Below are positions 48,660-59,859 of a DNA stretch of 64,000 nt, piece after piece. The notes beneath the pieces are model-generated. The model saw only the letters and a list, made by a program, of their open reading frames with translations. It was not told where the DNA came from and made no database searches. The stretch lies in the NCBI RefSeq assembly GCF_028747805.1, contig NZ_CP114887.1, forward strand, positions 48,501-112,500, read 5' to 3'. The position numbers and the translations under genes were made by a program. Origin of the DNA: Solibacillus daqui (GTDB lineage: Bacteria > Bacillota > Bacilli > Bacillales_A > Planococcaceae). How positions within the stretch are numbered: the stretch's first letter is position 1; the number at the start of each line of letters is the position of its first letter.

Positions 48660-49541
48660 ATGAAAGACTACTTAGTAAGAGCAATTGCATTTGACGGACA
48701 AGTACGTGCATTTGCAACGAAAACAACAGAAACTGTAAGCGAAGCACAACACCGTCATAACACATGGCCAGTCGTTTCAGCAGCATTAGGTCGTTCAATG
48801 ACTGCGGCTGTTATGATGGGTGCAATGTTAAAAGGTGAGGATAAAATTACAGTTAAAATTGAAGGGAACGGTCCAATCGGTCCGATGGTAATCGATGCGG
48901 ATGCAAAAGGTGATGTGCGTGGTTTCGTAACAAACCCACATGTACACTTTGATTTAAACGAACATGGAAAATTAGATGTACGTGCTGGTGTAGGGAGTGA
49001 GGGTACATTAACAGTTGTAAAAGATTTAGGGCTACGTGATATGTTCTCAGGTCAAACACCAATCGTTTCAGGGGAGGTTGCCGAAGACTTCACATACTAC
49101 TTCGCATCATCTGAACAAGTGCCTTCATCAGTAGGCTTAGGGGTTTTAGTAAACCCAGACAACACCATTTTAGCTGCGGGTGGCTTCATTGTGCAATTAA
49201 TGCCAGGTTGTGAAGACGAAACAATTAATGAAATTGAAAAACGTTTATCTTCCATTGAGCCCGTTTCAAAAATGATTGAAAAAGGATATTCACCAGAGCA
49301 AATTTTAACTGCCGTATTAGGTGAAGGAAATGTGCAAATTCTTTCAACATTACCTGTTCAATTTCAATGCCAATGTTCAAAGGAGCGTTTCGGTGCAGCA
49401 ATTATCGGTTTAGGTGTCAATGAAATTCAAGAAATGATTGATGAAGATGGCGGAGCAGAAGCGCAATGTCACTTCTGTTTAGAAAAATATCACTTCGATC
49501 AAAAAGAACTTGAAGGTTTCATCGATGAAATCCAATCGTAA
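48660..49541 (+). CDS. hslO: redox-regulated chaperone Hsp33
   Basis: Hsp33 is a holdase activated by oxidation of its zinc-binding cysteines. Cys237 and Cys239 (CxC) and Cys270 and Cys273 (CxxC) form the redox switch. The N-terminal core begins [17 protein letters not shown]. The protein is 293 aa. Its 3' end overlaps the following foldase gene by 17 nt. Confidence 0.97.
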   Translation: MKDYLVRAIAFDGQVRAFATKTTETVSEAQHRHNTWPVVSAALGRSMTAAVMMGAMLKGEDKITVKIEGNGPIGPMVIDADAKGDVRGFVTNPHVHFDLNEHGKLDVRAGVGSEGTLTVVKDLGLRDMFSGQTPIVSGEVAEDFTYYFASSEQVPSSVGLGVLVNPDNTILAAGGFIVQLMPGCEDETINEIEKRLSSIEPVSKMIEKGYSPEQILTAVLGEGNVQILSTLPVQFQCQCSKERFGAAIIGLGVNEIQEMIDEDGGAEAQCHFCLEKYHFDQKELEGFIDEIQS

Positions 49542-50481
49542 TTTACACCAAACACCAGAAAATGTACCGTATACACAACGACGCTTAAAAACCAAACCAA
49601 CGTTATTACTATTACTTATCTTGTTTATCGGAAATATATTATGGTTTGTGGTATGGTTACTCCCTTCTGACAATCCGTCATTAGAAAACGGTAGCGAGTC
49701 TATCGCTACCGTTGACGGAGATGCCATTACACGCCAGCAATGGCTTGCCGCAATGGAAAGCCGCTTTGGGAAAGAAACGCTTCGAGATTTAGTCAATGAG
49801 GCGGTCATGGAAAAAGCCGCAGATAAATATAAAATTAAAGTGAGCGAAGAAGAAATTGATTTAGAAATCGCATTGCAACGTTCGGTACAAGATGCAAACG
49901 ACACGACTTTACATAGTTTATCAACTGACCAATTACGACAAAAAATACGTGCACAGCTAATTTTAGATAAAGTGCTGACAAACGATGTTGTTGTAGAAGA
50001 CAAGGAAGCGGAGAGCTACTATGAAGAAAACCAGTCTTTCTATAATATCCCAACAACATTTCGTACCAGTCTAATTGTTGTGAATTCTAAAGAAGATGCT
50101 GAACGCGTTGAAAAGGAATTAAAAAACGGCTCGGAATTTGATGTTTTAGCACGTGAGCATTCAACGGATGCTGCATCAGCGAGCTTAGGTGGAGATATTG
50201 GCTTTGTCTCTTCTGAGCAATCTTCATTAGACACAGCTATTTCTAAAGAGGTACAACAATTAAAAGAGCAAGAAACATCAAAACCATTTGTGTTACAAGA
50301 TGGCCGATATGCGATTGTAACTGTTTCAGAAATCGTTGAGGGGCACTCATTCTCTTATGATGAGGTATCTCAACACGTAAAACGTCAATTAGCTCTAGAA
50401 CAACTTCCACCTTCCATTACACCAGAGGCTTTCTGGGCAGAATTTGAAGCTGAGTGGATTTACGGCGAAGCAAAAAAATAA
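49525..50481 (+). CDS. yacD: PrsA-like parvulin peptidyl-prolyl isomerase (YacD)
   Basis: The 318-aa protein has an N-terminal signal anchor ([20 protein letters not shown], about residues 28-47) without a lipobox. A SurA/PrsA-like N-domain ([20 protein letters not shown]) follows, then a parvulin-type PPIase domain ([13 protein letters not shown] ... [12 protein letters not shown]). It probably folds exported proteins at the membrane surface. It is translationally coupled to hslO. The start ATG 49525 overlaps hslO; a good ribosome binding site is not visible. Confidence 0.88.
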   Translation: MKSNRNLHQTPENVPYTQRRLKTKPTLLLLLILFIGNILWFVVWLLPSDNPSLENGSESIATVDGDAITRQQWLAAMESRFGKETLRDLVNEAVMEKAADKYKIKVSEEEIDLEIALQRSVQDANDTTLHSLSTDQLRQKIRAQLILDKVLTNDVVVEDKEAESYYEENQSFYNIPTTFRTSLIVVNSKEDAERVEKELKNGSEFDVLAREHSTDAASASLGGDIGFVSSEQSSLDTAISKEVQQLKEQETSKPFVLQDGRYAIVTVSEIVEGHSFSYDEVSQHVKRQLALEQLPPSITPEAFWAEFEAEWIYGEAKK

Positions 50482-50486
50482 CTCCA

Positions 50487-50523
50487 AATACGACATACCT
50501 AAAAAGGTGTGTCGTATTTTTTC
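50487..50523 (+). terminator. terminator after yacD
   Basis: AATACGACATACCT pairs with AGGTGTGTCGTATT around AAAA, then T run. Confidence 0.93.
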
Positions 50524-50565
50524 GAGTAAGGGTAAGAATAATTTTCGAAAAATTTATGCAAATAA

Positions 50566-50626
50566 TTGACAACATTTCACGAGACTGATAAGATTAAAAT
50601 TAAGTAAAACCTATTAACTTGGTAGG
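50566..50626 (+). promoter_or_regulatory. cysK promoter with a palindromic operator candidate
   Basis: TTGACA (50566-50571), 17 nt, TAAGAT (50589-50594) is a near-consensus promoter. CCTATTAACTTGGTAGG (50610-50626) is a CCTA-N9-TAGG inverted repeat just past the expected start. An Rrf2-type regulator such as CymR, which controls cysK in B. subtilis, could bind there; that assignment is inference. Confidence 0.55.
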
Positions 50627-50648
50627 GATTGAGAGGGGATATTAAATT

Positions 50649-51584
50649 ATGAGTAAATTAGTAAACTCTGTGGCTGAATTAGTTGGTCGCACACCAATCG
50701 TAAAACTAAACAATGCAACAGGTGAAAACGACGGGAATGTATACGTAAAATTAGAATACTTCAACCCAGGTTCATCAGTAAAAGACCGTTTAGCTTTAGC
50801 GATGATCGAAGCAGCTGAAAAAGACGGTACATTAAAACCAGGTGGCACAATCATCGAGCCAACTTCAGGTAACACAGGTATCGGCCTTGCAATGATCGCA
50901 GCGGCAAAAGGCTACAAAGCGATTTTAGTAATGCCAGAAACAATGTCATTAGAGCGTCGCAACCTTTTACGTGCTTACGGTGCAGATTTAGTATTAACAC
51001 CTGGTCCAGAAGGTATGAAAGGTGCTATCGCAAAAGCAGAGGAATTATCAGCTTCTGAGGGCTACTTCTTACCACAACAATTTAAAAACGAAGCAAATGC
51101 TGAAATTCACCGTTTAACGACAGGTCCAGAAATCGTAGAGGCATTTGAAGCGGATGGCTTACGAGTAGACGCATTCGTTGCTGGTGTTGGTACGGGTGGT
51201 ACAATTACTGGCGCAGGTGAAGTACTAAAAGAAAAATTCCCAGCAATTGAAATTATCGCAGTGGAGCCAAAAGATTCACCAGTACTTTCTGGTGGTAACC
51301 CTGGGCCACACAAAATTCAAGGTATTGGTGCTGGCTTCGTACCAGACGTATTAGATACAGAAATATACACATCAGTATTCCCGGTAGAAAACGAAGTAGC
51401 ATTCGAAAACGCACGTAAAGTGGCACGTGAAGAAGGTATTTTAGCGGGGATTTCATCTGGTGCAGCGATTTATGCAGCGATTGAAACAGCTAAACGTTTA
51501 GGTAAAGGGAAAAACGTAGTAGCGATCATCCCATCAAATGGTGAGCGTTACTTATCAACTCCTTTATACCAATTCGAAGACTAA
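50649..51584 (+). CDS. cysK: cysteine synthase A
   Basis: O-acetylserine sulfhydrylase makes cysteine from O-acetylserine and sulfide with [10 protein letters not shown] contains the PLP lysine (Lys45), [12 protein letters not shown] is the substrate loop, and [16 protein letters not shown] is the phosphate cup. The protein is 311 aa. Single gene between its own promoter and terminator. Confidence 0.97.
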   Translation: MSKLVNSVAELVGRTPIVKLNNATGENDGNVYVKLEYFNPGSSVKDRLALAMIEAAEKDGTLKPGGTIIEPTSGNTGIGLAMIAAAKGYKAILVMPETMSLERRNLLRAYGADLVLTPGPEGMKGAIAKAEELSASEGYFLPQQFKNEANAEIHRLTTGPEIVEAFEADGLRVDAFVAGVGTGGTITGAGEVLKEKFPAIEIIAVEPKDSPVLSGGNPGPHKIQGIGAGFVPDVLDTEIYTSVFPVENEVAFENARKVAREEGILAGISSGAAIYAAIETAKRLGKGKNVVAIIPSNGERYLSTPLYQFED

Positions 51585-51600
51585 CTAATAGCAAACAAAT

Positions 51601-51643
51601 AGCCATTCTAGTAGAGATATTTTACTAGGATGGCTTTTTTCAA
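51601..51643 (+). terminator. terminator after cysK
   Basis: AGCCATTCTAGTA pairs with TACTAGGATGGCT, then six T. Confidence 0.92.
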
Positions 51644-51681
51644 TGGGCGGAAAAATATGAATCATTTAAGGGGATTTGTTT

Positions 51682-51733
51682 AAGAAAAGCCATTAAATCG
51701 TGTTACTTTGGCGGATTTTGCGTTTTTCTAATG
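51682..51733 (+). repeat. dispersed repeat FR3, copy 3 (before pabB)
   Basis: AAGAAAAGCCATTA, then TCGTGTTACTTTGGCG, then TTTTGCGTTTTTCTAATG aligns along its length with the two other FR3 copies. The stem here is AAATC/GATTT, replacing ATTTC/GAAAT of copy 2, so pairing is kept with different bases. It lies 80 nt before pabB. Confidence 0.55.
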
Positions 51734-51813
51734 TGGAAAATCGCATTTCTCTAGCAATTTTCAGTACTTTCAAGTTTAATTAAAGCAAATAGTTAAAAGA
51801 AGGTGGATATAAT

Positions 51814-53223
51814 ATGCAGCAACTTGCAACGCACGTATTTCCAATGACGAAAGATGAGTTTTTTTATAGCTTTAAACAACAGACCGCAGATGTAAAACAA
51901 CGCGTATTTTTAGAAAGCGGGCGCGGTGGCCATTATTCAATTGCTGCATGGGGTCCATTTGCGACAGCGCAATCTATAGAAAATGGTTTACAGATTACCT
52001 GGGAAAATGACGAAAAAGAAGTCAGATACGGGGAAGCGTTATCGCAACTTGAACAATTTATTAAGCAATATGAAATCGAAGCGAATGTGGAACTACCAGA
52101 TTTTCAAGGTGGGGCGATTGGCTTTATTTCATATGATTATGCGCGCACGATTGAAGTGTTTGAAGAAGTAGCGATAAATGATTTACATGTGCCAGACATT
52201 TATTTTTATTTATTCGACCATTGGGCAGTTCATAATGTTGCGACAAATGAAGTCACTCTGATGAAGTTTGCGACGAGCGAAATGGATTTACAACAGTGGC
52301 AACATAAATGGGAACAAGCAGCTACTACGGGAATGACATTGCGCAACTTTAATCAAGAGGCCGCAACAAATGTAATACAAGATGAAAGTGAATTACAAGT
52401 ATCATTTGCTGGGGCAGACTTTGAGGCAGCAGTAGGGAAAATTCAAGACTATATCGGACAAGGTGATGTATTCCAAGTGAATTTATCGGTACGTCAGGCA
52501 AAAAAACTATCGGCAACACCCATTACAATGTACGAGGCAGTCCGCTCGTTTAATCCATCACCGTATATGGGGTATATCGAAAGTGATCATTTTGCTGTTG
52601 TCAGTGGGTCACCAGAATTACTCGTAAAGAAAAAAGGTACAGAATTATCAACGCGTCCGATTGCGGGTACGCGTCCACGTGGAGCATCAGAATCGGAAGA
52701 TTTAGCCCTTGCCAATGAGCTGATCGAGCACGAAAAAGAGCGAGCTGAACATGTGATGCTCGTAGACTTAGAACGAAATGACTTAGGACGAGTGAGCGCG
52801 TACGGCACAGTGGAAGTTAATGAGTTCATGGTCATTGAGTATTACTCGCATGTCATGCATATCGTGTCCAATGTACGCGGCCAAGTAGCACCTAACAAAT
52901 CAAATGCCGATGTGATTCGTGCGATGTTCCCGGGTGGCACAATTACCGGTGCGCCGAAAATTCGTACGATGGAAATTATTGAGGAGCTTGAGCCCGTGCG
53001 ACGAGGACTTTATACTGGTTCGATTGGATGGATTGGCTATACAGGTGACTTAGAATTAAATATCGTAATTCGAACAGCGTTTATTCAAGATGATGTAGCA
53101 TATATTCAAGCGGGTGCGGGAATTGTTATCGATTCGATTCCGGGAAATGAATATGTGGAATCAATGAATAAAGCAAAGGCAATATGGCAAGCAAAAGCGA
53201 TGGCAGAAGAGGTGAGCAAATGA
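51814..53223 (+). CDS. pabB: aminodeoxychorismate synthase component I
   Basis: PabB, with PabA, converts chorismate and glutamine to 4-amino-4-deoxychorismate for folate. The chorismate-binding C-terminal domain has [39 protein letters not shown] and [17 protein letters not shown]. The protein is 469 aa. The catalytic signature reads PIAGT (282-286), the form typical of anthranilate synthase, rather than the PIKGT of E. coli PabB. The operon context still favours PabB. The stop overlaps the pabA start (ATGA). Confidence 0.93.
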   Translation: MQQLATHVFPMTKDEFFYSFKQQTADVKQRVFLESGRGGHYSIAAWGPFATAQSIENGLQITWENDEKEVRYGEALSQLEQFIKQYEIEANVELPDFQGGAIGFISYDYARTIEVFEEVAINDLHVPDIYFYLFDHWAVHNVATNEVTLMKFATSEMDLQQWQHKWEQAATTGMTLRNFNQEAATNVIQDESELQVSFAGADFEAAVGKIQDYIGQGDVFQVNLSVRQAKKLSATPITMYEAVRSFNPSPYMGYIESDHFAVVSGSPELLVKKKGTELSTRPIAGTRPRGASESEDLALANELIEHEKERAEHVMLVDLERNDLGRVSAYGTVEVNEFMVIEYYSHVMHIVSNVRGQVAPNKSNADVIRAMFPGGTITGAPKIRTMEIIEELEPVRRGLYTGSIGWIGYTGDLELNIVIRTAFIQDDVAYIQAGAGIVIDSIPGNEYVESMNKAKAIWQAKAMAEEVSK

Positions 53224-53789
53224 TTTTAATGATTGATAATTATGATTCGTTTACGTATAACTTAGTGCAATATTTCGGGGAGTTTGGCTATGAATTAGTC
53301 GTTAAGCGTAATGATACCGTTACTATTGAAGAAATTAAGCAGTTAAATCCGAAGATGATCGTTATTTCGCCAGGGCCATGTACACCAAATGAAGCGGGGC
53401 AAAGCCTAAATATCATTGAATATTTTGCTGGGAAAGTTCCAATTCTAGGAGTTTGCTTAGGACATCAAGCGATTGCACAAGTATTTGGTGGTGATGTTGT
53501 TCGCGCCAAACGTTTAATGCACGGTAAAACATCTCCAGTGCATCATAAAGAAATCGGCTTGCATGCTAAAAATAATAATCCCTTTTTAGCAACAAGATAT
53601 CATTCGCTTATTGTAGAACCAACAACATTACCGGATTGTTTAGAAGTAACAGCCTGGACCGAAGAAGGCGAAATTATGGGATTGCGCCATAAGGAGTTTG
53701 CGATTGAAGGGGTACAGTATCACCCAGAGTCGATTATGACGGAGGATGGTAAGCTACTTTTAAAAACGTTTATTGAAAACTATTGCTAG
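53220..53789 (+). CDS. pabA: aminodeoxychorismate/anthranilate synthase glutamine amidotransferase
   Basis: The 189-aa class I glutamine amidotransferase supplies ammonia to PabB. The nucleophile Cys79 is in GVCLGHQAI, and GVQYHPESI holds the catalytic His-Glu. In B. subtilis the equivalent protein also serves TrpE, so it may be shared here; no trp genes are present in the window. The start ATG 53220 overlaps the pabB stop. Confidence 0.96.
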   Translation: MILMIDNYDSFTYNLVQYFGEFGYELVVKRNDTVTIEEIKQLNPKMIVISPGPCTPNEAGQSLNIIEYFAGKVPILGVCLGHQAIAQVFGGDVVRAKRLMHGKTSPVHHKEIGLHAKNNNPFLATRYHSLIVEPTTLPDCLEVTAWTEEGEIMGLRHKEFAIEGVQYHPESIMTEDGKLLLKTFIENYC

Positions 53790-53800
53790 GAGGAATGAGG

Positions 53801-54664
53801 ATGCTTTGTTGGATGAACGGACAATTTATCGAAGAACAGGATTTACGCATTTCACCGTTTGATCATGGTTTTTTATATGGGCTTGGCTTTTTTGAAACAT
53901 TTCGTACATATAAGGGAAAAGCGGTATTTTTACCACTCCATTTCGGACGTTTACTAGAGGCGTTAAAGGAGTATCGTATTCAATTTCCTTATAGCTTACA
54001 AGAAATAGAACAAATTATTGAACAGTTGAATGTACAAGATGGAAATGAAGGCTATTTCCGTTTAAATGTTTCGGCAGGACCGCATGCAATTGGGTTAGCA
54101 CCTTCAGAATATGTGGAGCCAACTGTTATTTTGTTTCGTAAGGAGCTTCCACAAGTAAAACGTGGTACTGAAAAAGAGGCGGTTTGGTTAAAAACTTTGC
54201 GTAATTCGCCTGAACAAGAACAGCGTCACAAAAGTCATCATTATGGAAATAACGTACGTGCGCGCATGGAACTGCCAAGCCTAGCAGCACATGAAGGCTT
54301 TTTTACGGATGCACGTGGTGTTGTAGCTGAGGGGATTACGTCAAATATTTTTTGGATAAAAGACGGTATACTATATACGCCTTCCACAAAAATAGGTATT
54401 TTACCTGGTATTACGCGTGCGCTTGTCATTGAGCTTGCATCGCTAATAGGAATTCAAGTAAGAGAAGGTAGCTTTTTAAAGTGGGAGCTTGAGCAGGCAG
54501 ATGAATGCTTTATTACAACTGCTGTGCAGGAACTTGTGCCGATATCATGCATAGGTAATGTTCGGTTTGCAGGTAGTGAAGGGCATATTTATCAAAAGCT
54601 GCATAATGCCTATATCGAAAAAATTGTAACCAATTTAGGAGAGCGCAATGCTAGAAAATTATAA
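53801..54664 (+). CDS. pabC: aminodeoxychorismate lyase
   Basis: PLP fold-type IV enzyme that releases pyruvate from aminodeoxychorismate to give p-aminobenzoate. FDHGFLYGLGFFETFRTYKGK, the PLP-lysine region HKSHHYGNNVRAR and AEGITSNIFWIKDG are family motifs. The protein is 287 aa. The start is ATG 53801, behind AGGAGG at 53788-53793; the upstream in-frame TTG and ATG lie in or before that site. It overlaps folP by 17 nt. Confidence 0.93.
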   Translation: MLCWMNGQFIEEQDLRISPFDHGFLYGLGFFETFRTYKGKAVFLPLHFGRLLEALKEYRIQFPYSLQEIEQIIEQLNVQDGNEGYFRLNVSAGPHAIGLAPSEYVEPTVILFRKELPQVKRGTEKEAVWLKTLRNSPEQEQRHKSHHYGNNVRARMELPSLAAHEGFFTDARGVVAEGITSNIFWIKDGILYTPSTKIGILPGITRALVIELASLIGIQVREGSFLKWELEQADECFITTAVQELVPISCIGNVRFAGSEGHIYQKLHNAYIEKIVTNLGERNARKL

Positions 54665-55508
54665 AACGTTAACACTGAATAATATTGAATTAGATTTTTA
54701 TAAAGAAACATTTGTAATGGGAATTCTAAATGTTACGCCAGATTCGTTTTCAGATGGTGGCCAGTATAATTCGATCGACAAGGCTGTAGGCCAAGCGAAA
54801 AAGATGGTTGCTGATGGAGCAAAAATTATTGATGTAGGCGGCGAATCGACGCGTCCAGGCTATACACGTATTTCTGATGAAGAAGAAATTGCACGAGTGG
54901 TACCGGTCATTGAAGCACTAGTGAAGGAAGTACCGGCAATTATTTCAATTGATACGTATAAATCAAATGTAGCACGCGCGGCGATTAAAGCGGGTGCACA
55001 TATGATTAACGATATTTGGGGAGCAAAGGCCGATCCACACATGGCACAAGTTGCAGCGGAGCTAAATGTGCCAATTTTTTTAATGCATAACCGTGATAAT
55101 GATGTGTATGGGGATTATTTTAATGACTTTTTACAAGATATGAAGGAAAGTATTGAAATCGTTAAAAAAGCCGGTGTACCAGCTGAGCACATTATGCTAG
55201 ATCCGGGCATTGGTTTTGTCAAAAACTTAGCGCAAAGTATCGAAACAATGCAGCGTTTAGATGAACTTGTTGCGCTGGGCTATCCGGTACTGCTTGCAAC
55301 ATCGCGTAAACGTATGATCGGCGCGGTATTGGATTTACCTGTAGCTGAGCGTGTTGAAGGAACTGCCGCTACATGTGCATTCGGTGTACAAAAGGGTTGT
55401 CATCTTATGCGGGTGCATGACGTAAAAGAAATTGCGCGCACTGTCAAAATGATGGACGCTCTAGTAGGGAAATTAGAAGTACAAGGTGAATTAGCACCAA
55501 GACATTAA
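54648..55508 (+). CDS. folP: dihydropteroate synthase
   Basis: FolP (Sul) joins p-aminobenzoate to the pterin pyrophosphate and is the sulfonamide target. MGILNVTPDSFSDGG, DVGGESTRPGYT, MINDIWGAKAD and LDPGIGFVKN are the conserved loops. The protein is 286 aa. TAGGAGA ribosome binding site. Confidence 0.97.
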   Translation: MLENYKTLTLNNIELDFYKETFVMGILNVTPDSFSDGGQYNSIDKAVGQAKKMVADGAKIIDVGGESTRPGYTRISDEEEIARVVPVIEALVKEVPAIISIDTYKSNVARAAIKAGAHMINDIWGAKADPHMAQVAAELNVPIFLMHNRDNDVYGDYFNDFLQDMKESIEIVKKAGVPAEHIMLDPGIGFVKNLAQSIETMQRLDELVALGYPVLLATSRKRMIGAVLDLPVAERVEGTAATCAFGVQKGCHLMRVHDVKEIARTVKMMDALVGKLEVQGELAPRH

Positions 55509-55518
55509 GGAGTTCTGT

Positions 55519-55887
55519 ATGGATTATATTCATTTAAGAGAAATGCAGTTTTTTGGTTATCATGGGGTATTACCAGAGGAAAACGTATTAGGCCAACGCT
55601 TTCGTGCCAATGTGTCATTAGCGGTAGATATCAAAGGTGCAGGTGAAACCGATGAGTTAGACGATACCGTTAGCTATGTAGGTGTGTACGATATATGTAA
55701 GGAAGTAATAGAAGGAAAGCCTTATAAATTAATTGAAGCTGTTGCCGAAGCAATTGCGAAACAGGTACTAACGAAATATGAGGGACAAGTGTTTGGCTGC
55801 CGCGTGGAAGTTGTAAAGCCGGACCCACCAATTCCAGGGCATTATAAGGAAGTGGCTGTTGAGATTACGCGAGGGCAATTCGTATGA
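55519..55887 (+). CDS. folB: dihydroneopterin aldolase
   Basis: FolB cleaves dihydroneopterin to the hydroxymethylpterin. The 122-aa protein has MQFFGYHGVLPEENVLGQRF, DTVSYVGVYD and the C-terminal VVKPDPPIPGHYKEVAVEI. It overlaps folK by 4 nt (ATGA). Confidence 0.96.
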   Translation: MDYIHLREMQFFGYHGVLPEENVLGQRFRANVSLAVDIKGAGETDELDDTVSYVGVYDICKEVIEGKPYKLIEAVAEAIAKQVLTKYEGQVFGCRVEVVKPDPPIPGHYKEVAVEITRGQFV

Positions 55888-56405
55888 AGGTAGCGTATTT
55901 ATCGATTGGCACAAATATAGGTGAGCGCGAACAAAACTTACAAGATGCCGTACGTATGCTATTGGCACATGAAGCAATTACCGTAACAGAAGTGTCATCG
56001 ATTTACGAGACAGCGGCGGTAGGCTTTACGGAGCAGGCGGATTTTTTAAATATCGCGTTAAGCTTACAAACAAATTTGTCAGCGCATGAGTTACTTTTAG
56101 TGTGTCAACAAATTGAAAATGATTTAGGCCGCGTACGTGAATTCCGCTGGGGCCCTCGTATTATTGATTTGGATATTCTATTGTACAATAACGAAACGTA
56201 CAACACAGAAACGCTTATAGTACCACACCCTCGCATGTACGAACGTGCTTTTGTACTCGTACCATTAAAAGAGATTATAGTAGAAAATTGTGATATGCTA
56301 GTAAACGTACAAAAAGCATTTCAAGCATTCGACATAGAGAAAGAGGGCGTCAAGCTGTGGAAGACGATCGCTACGGTCGACGAATTCGTGCCTTCCGAAA
56401 GCTAA
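55884..56405 (+). CDS. folK: 6-hydroxymethyl-7,8-dihydropterin pyrophosphokinase
   Basis: FolK activates the pterin for FolP. YLSIGTNIGEREQNLQDAV is the N-terminal segment, then EFRWGPRIIDLDILLYNNE, then PHPRMYERAFVLVPL. The protein is 173 aa. The end overlaps yazB by 49 nt in another frame. Confidence 0.96.
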   Translation: MKVAYLSIGTNIGEREQNLQDAVRMLLAHEAITVTEVSSIYETAAVGFTEQADFLNIALSLQTNLSAHELLLVCQQIENDLGRVREFRWGPRIIDLDILLYNNETYNTETLIVPHPRMYERAFVLVPLKEIIVENCDMLVNVQKAFQAFDIEKEGVKLWKTIATVDEFVPSES

Positions 56406-56560
56406 AGCGAATTCAGCAAACCGAACTAGCAAAACGTATTGGTATATCTGTAACGATTTTAGGACGGATCGAACGAGGTGAAAAATCGCCTAGTAGGGAG
56501 CAACTTCAATCAATTGCGGATGTATTTAACATAGATATTCAGGAATTGAAAGGTGACTAA
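56357..56560 (+). CDS. yazB: small Xre-type HTH protein YazB
   Basis: The 67-aa protein is made almost entirely of one Xre/Cro helix-turn-helix: IQQTELAKRIGISVTILGRI, then ERGEKSPSREQLQSIADVF. YazB occupies the same place in the B. subtilis folate operon; its target is unknown. The start is GTG 56357, within the last codons of folK, with AGAGGGCG upstream. Confidence 0.9.
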   Translation: MEDDRYGRRIRAFRKLKRIQQTELAKRIGISVTILGRIERGEKSPSREQLQSIADVFNIDIQELKGD

Positions 56561-56581
56561 CACTTAAAGGAGGGACAAACG

Positions 56582-57601
56582 TTGTCAAACATCGAACAAA
56601 AACCGTTCCAAATTGGCGACATCGTCATGGATAACCGCGTCGTACTTGCCCCGATGGCAGGTGTATGTAACTCAGCATTCCGTTTAACAGTAAAGGAATT
56701 TGGTGCGGGTTTAGTTTACGCAGAGATGATTAGCGATAAAGCGTTAAACATTCGCAATCAAAAAACGATGGACATGCTTTATATCGATGAGCGTGAAAAT
56801 CCAATGACACTTCAAATTTTCGGAGGAGACAAAGAAAATTTAGTGGAGGCGGCAAAATTTGTAGATAAGCATACAACAGCGGATATTATCGATATTAATA
56901 TGGGCTGCCCTGTCAATAAAATCATCAAATGTGAAGCGGGTGCCAAGTGGTTACTTGACCCGAACAAAATTTATGAGATGGTGTCAGCGGTAGTGGACGC
57001 AGTGGATAAGCCGGTATCGGTAAAAATGCGTATCGGCTGGGATGACGAGCATGTTTTTGCTGTAGAAAACGCGCTTGCTGCTGAACGCGCAGGTGTATCT
57101 GCTATTGCGATGCATGGTCGTACACGTGCGCAGATGTACGAAGGCAAAGCCAACTGGGATGTACTTGCAGAAGTGAAGAAGCATATTTCTGTACCGTTTA
57201 TTGGTAACGGGGATGTGGAAACACCTCAAGATGCCAAACGTATGCTCGATCATACAGGTGCGGATGCGGTGATGATTGGTCGCGCGGCATTAGGTAATCC
57301 GTGGATGATGTATCAAACGGTGCGTTATTTAGAAACAGGGGAGCTATTACCAGAGCCATCCCTTCGCGAAAAGATGGACGTTTGCTTATTACACTTTGAA
57401 CGTTTAAAGGCGTTAAAAGGAGAAAAGGTAGCGGTACGTGAAATGCGTAGCCATGCATCATGGTACTTAAAAGGTCTTCGTGGTAATGGGAAAATCCGAA
57501 ACGCCATTAACACGGCTGAAACAGAAGTGGAATTACGTACGATTATTAACGGTGTAGTAGCAGAATATGAGGCAAATGGTAAAATATTAGAAGAAGTATA
57601 A
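56582..57601 (+). CDS. dusB: tRNA-dihydrouridine synthase DusB
   Basis: This FMN-dependent TIM-barrel enzyme reduces uridines in tRNA. APMAGVCNSAFR, DINMGCPVNKIIKCEAGA with the catalytic cysteine, AIAMHGRTRAQMYEG and MIGRAALGNPW are visible. The protein is 339 aa. The start is TTG 56582, with AAAGGAGGGAC 7-8 nt upstream. It is the last gene of the folate operon. Confidence 0.95.
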   Translation: MSNIEQKPFQIGDIVMDNRVVLAPMAGVCNSAFRLTVKEFGAGLVYAEMISDKALNIRNQKTMDMLYIDERENPMTLQIFGGDKENLVEAAKFVDKHTTADIIDINMGCPVNKIIKCEAGAKWLLDPNKIYEMVSAVVDAVDKPVSVKMRIGWDDEHVFAVENALAAERAGVSAIAMHGRTRAQMYEGKANWDVLAEVKKHISVPFIGNGDVETPQDAKRMLDHTGADAVMIGRAALGNPWMMYQTVRYLETGELLPEPSLREKMDVCLLHFERLKALKGEKVAVREMRSHASWYLKGLRGNGKIRNAINTAETEVELRTIINGVVAEYEANGKILEEV

Positions 57602-57605
57602 AACG

Positions 57606-57637
57606 AGAAAGGCATCTATTATTAGGTGCCTTTTGTT
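57606..57637 (+). terminator. terminator after dusB
   Basis: AAAGGCA-CTA pairs with TAG-TGCCTTT around a short loop, then TTGTTG. The T run is short. Confidence 0.75.
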
Positions 57638-57769
57638 GTATAATAATAATCATTTAACAGAATTATTAAACATTTCGAATTAATTCGAAACAGATGAATC
57701 GACAAACGAAATGCTGTACAATAGAAACATTATGGACAATTGTGCCGTTTTGGAGCGCAAAAATATTAA

Positions 57770-59275
<1,506 letters not shown>

Positions 59276-59285
59276 AATTCGCAAT

Positions 59286-59322
59286 TAAAAAGGAGAATCC
59301 GTAAAAGGGTTCTCCTTTTTTA
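59286..59322 (+). terminator. terminator after lysS
   Basis: AAAAAGGAGAA-CC pairs with GG-TTCTCCTTTTT around GTAAAA, then T. Confidence 0.93.
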
Positions 59323-59859
59323 GTTTGAAACTAAACATAGAATTTAAATGTAAGTGTTAAATAATAGAATGTTTGATAAGTTTTTAAATGTATGATTGGC
59401 TCGTTGTTGTAAAACGTACTAATTTTTGTACATTCATTTAAATTAGTCATGCAGAGTTAGTATAGTTGGTAAGATTATGAGACGTTTAAAAGGAATTAAA
59501 ATTAATTAATATTTTTCTAATAAAACTATTGCAATATAACTTGGTGTGTGATAAATTATTACTTGTCGCTAAAACAGAACGACGATATTTAAAAAACTTT
59601 ACTTTCCGTGTTGGAAATGATAAAGTATTAAAGTTATTAATTTTAGATAACATGTCCGAAACAACTTTTTCAAAAAAAGTTGTTGACAAGGAAAAACTAA
59701 AATGATAAGATATAAAAGTTGTCACAAACGACAACGATATGAACCTTGAAAACTGAACAAGCAACGTTAATGAAACAAAGCTTCTTAAATGAAGCAAACA
59801 ATAGATTTCAACTTTAATTAGTTGAATCGCTAGCAAAGCAAATGAGCTTTCAAACTACT
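59323..59859 (+). promoter_or_regulatory. rRNA operon promoter region and leader
   Basis: This A/T-rich 537-nt region contains a near-consensus promoter TTGACA (59683-59688), 17 nt, TAAGAT (59706-59711). Downstream, the leader contains the Bacillus-type CTTGAAAACTGAACAAG segment (about 59744-59760), which recurs before 23S as CTTTGAAAACTGGATAA and is consistent with rrn processing/antitermination. No gene was found; the minus-strand ORF at 59486-59836 crosses the promoter and is spurious. Confidence 0.8.
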
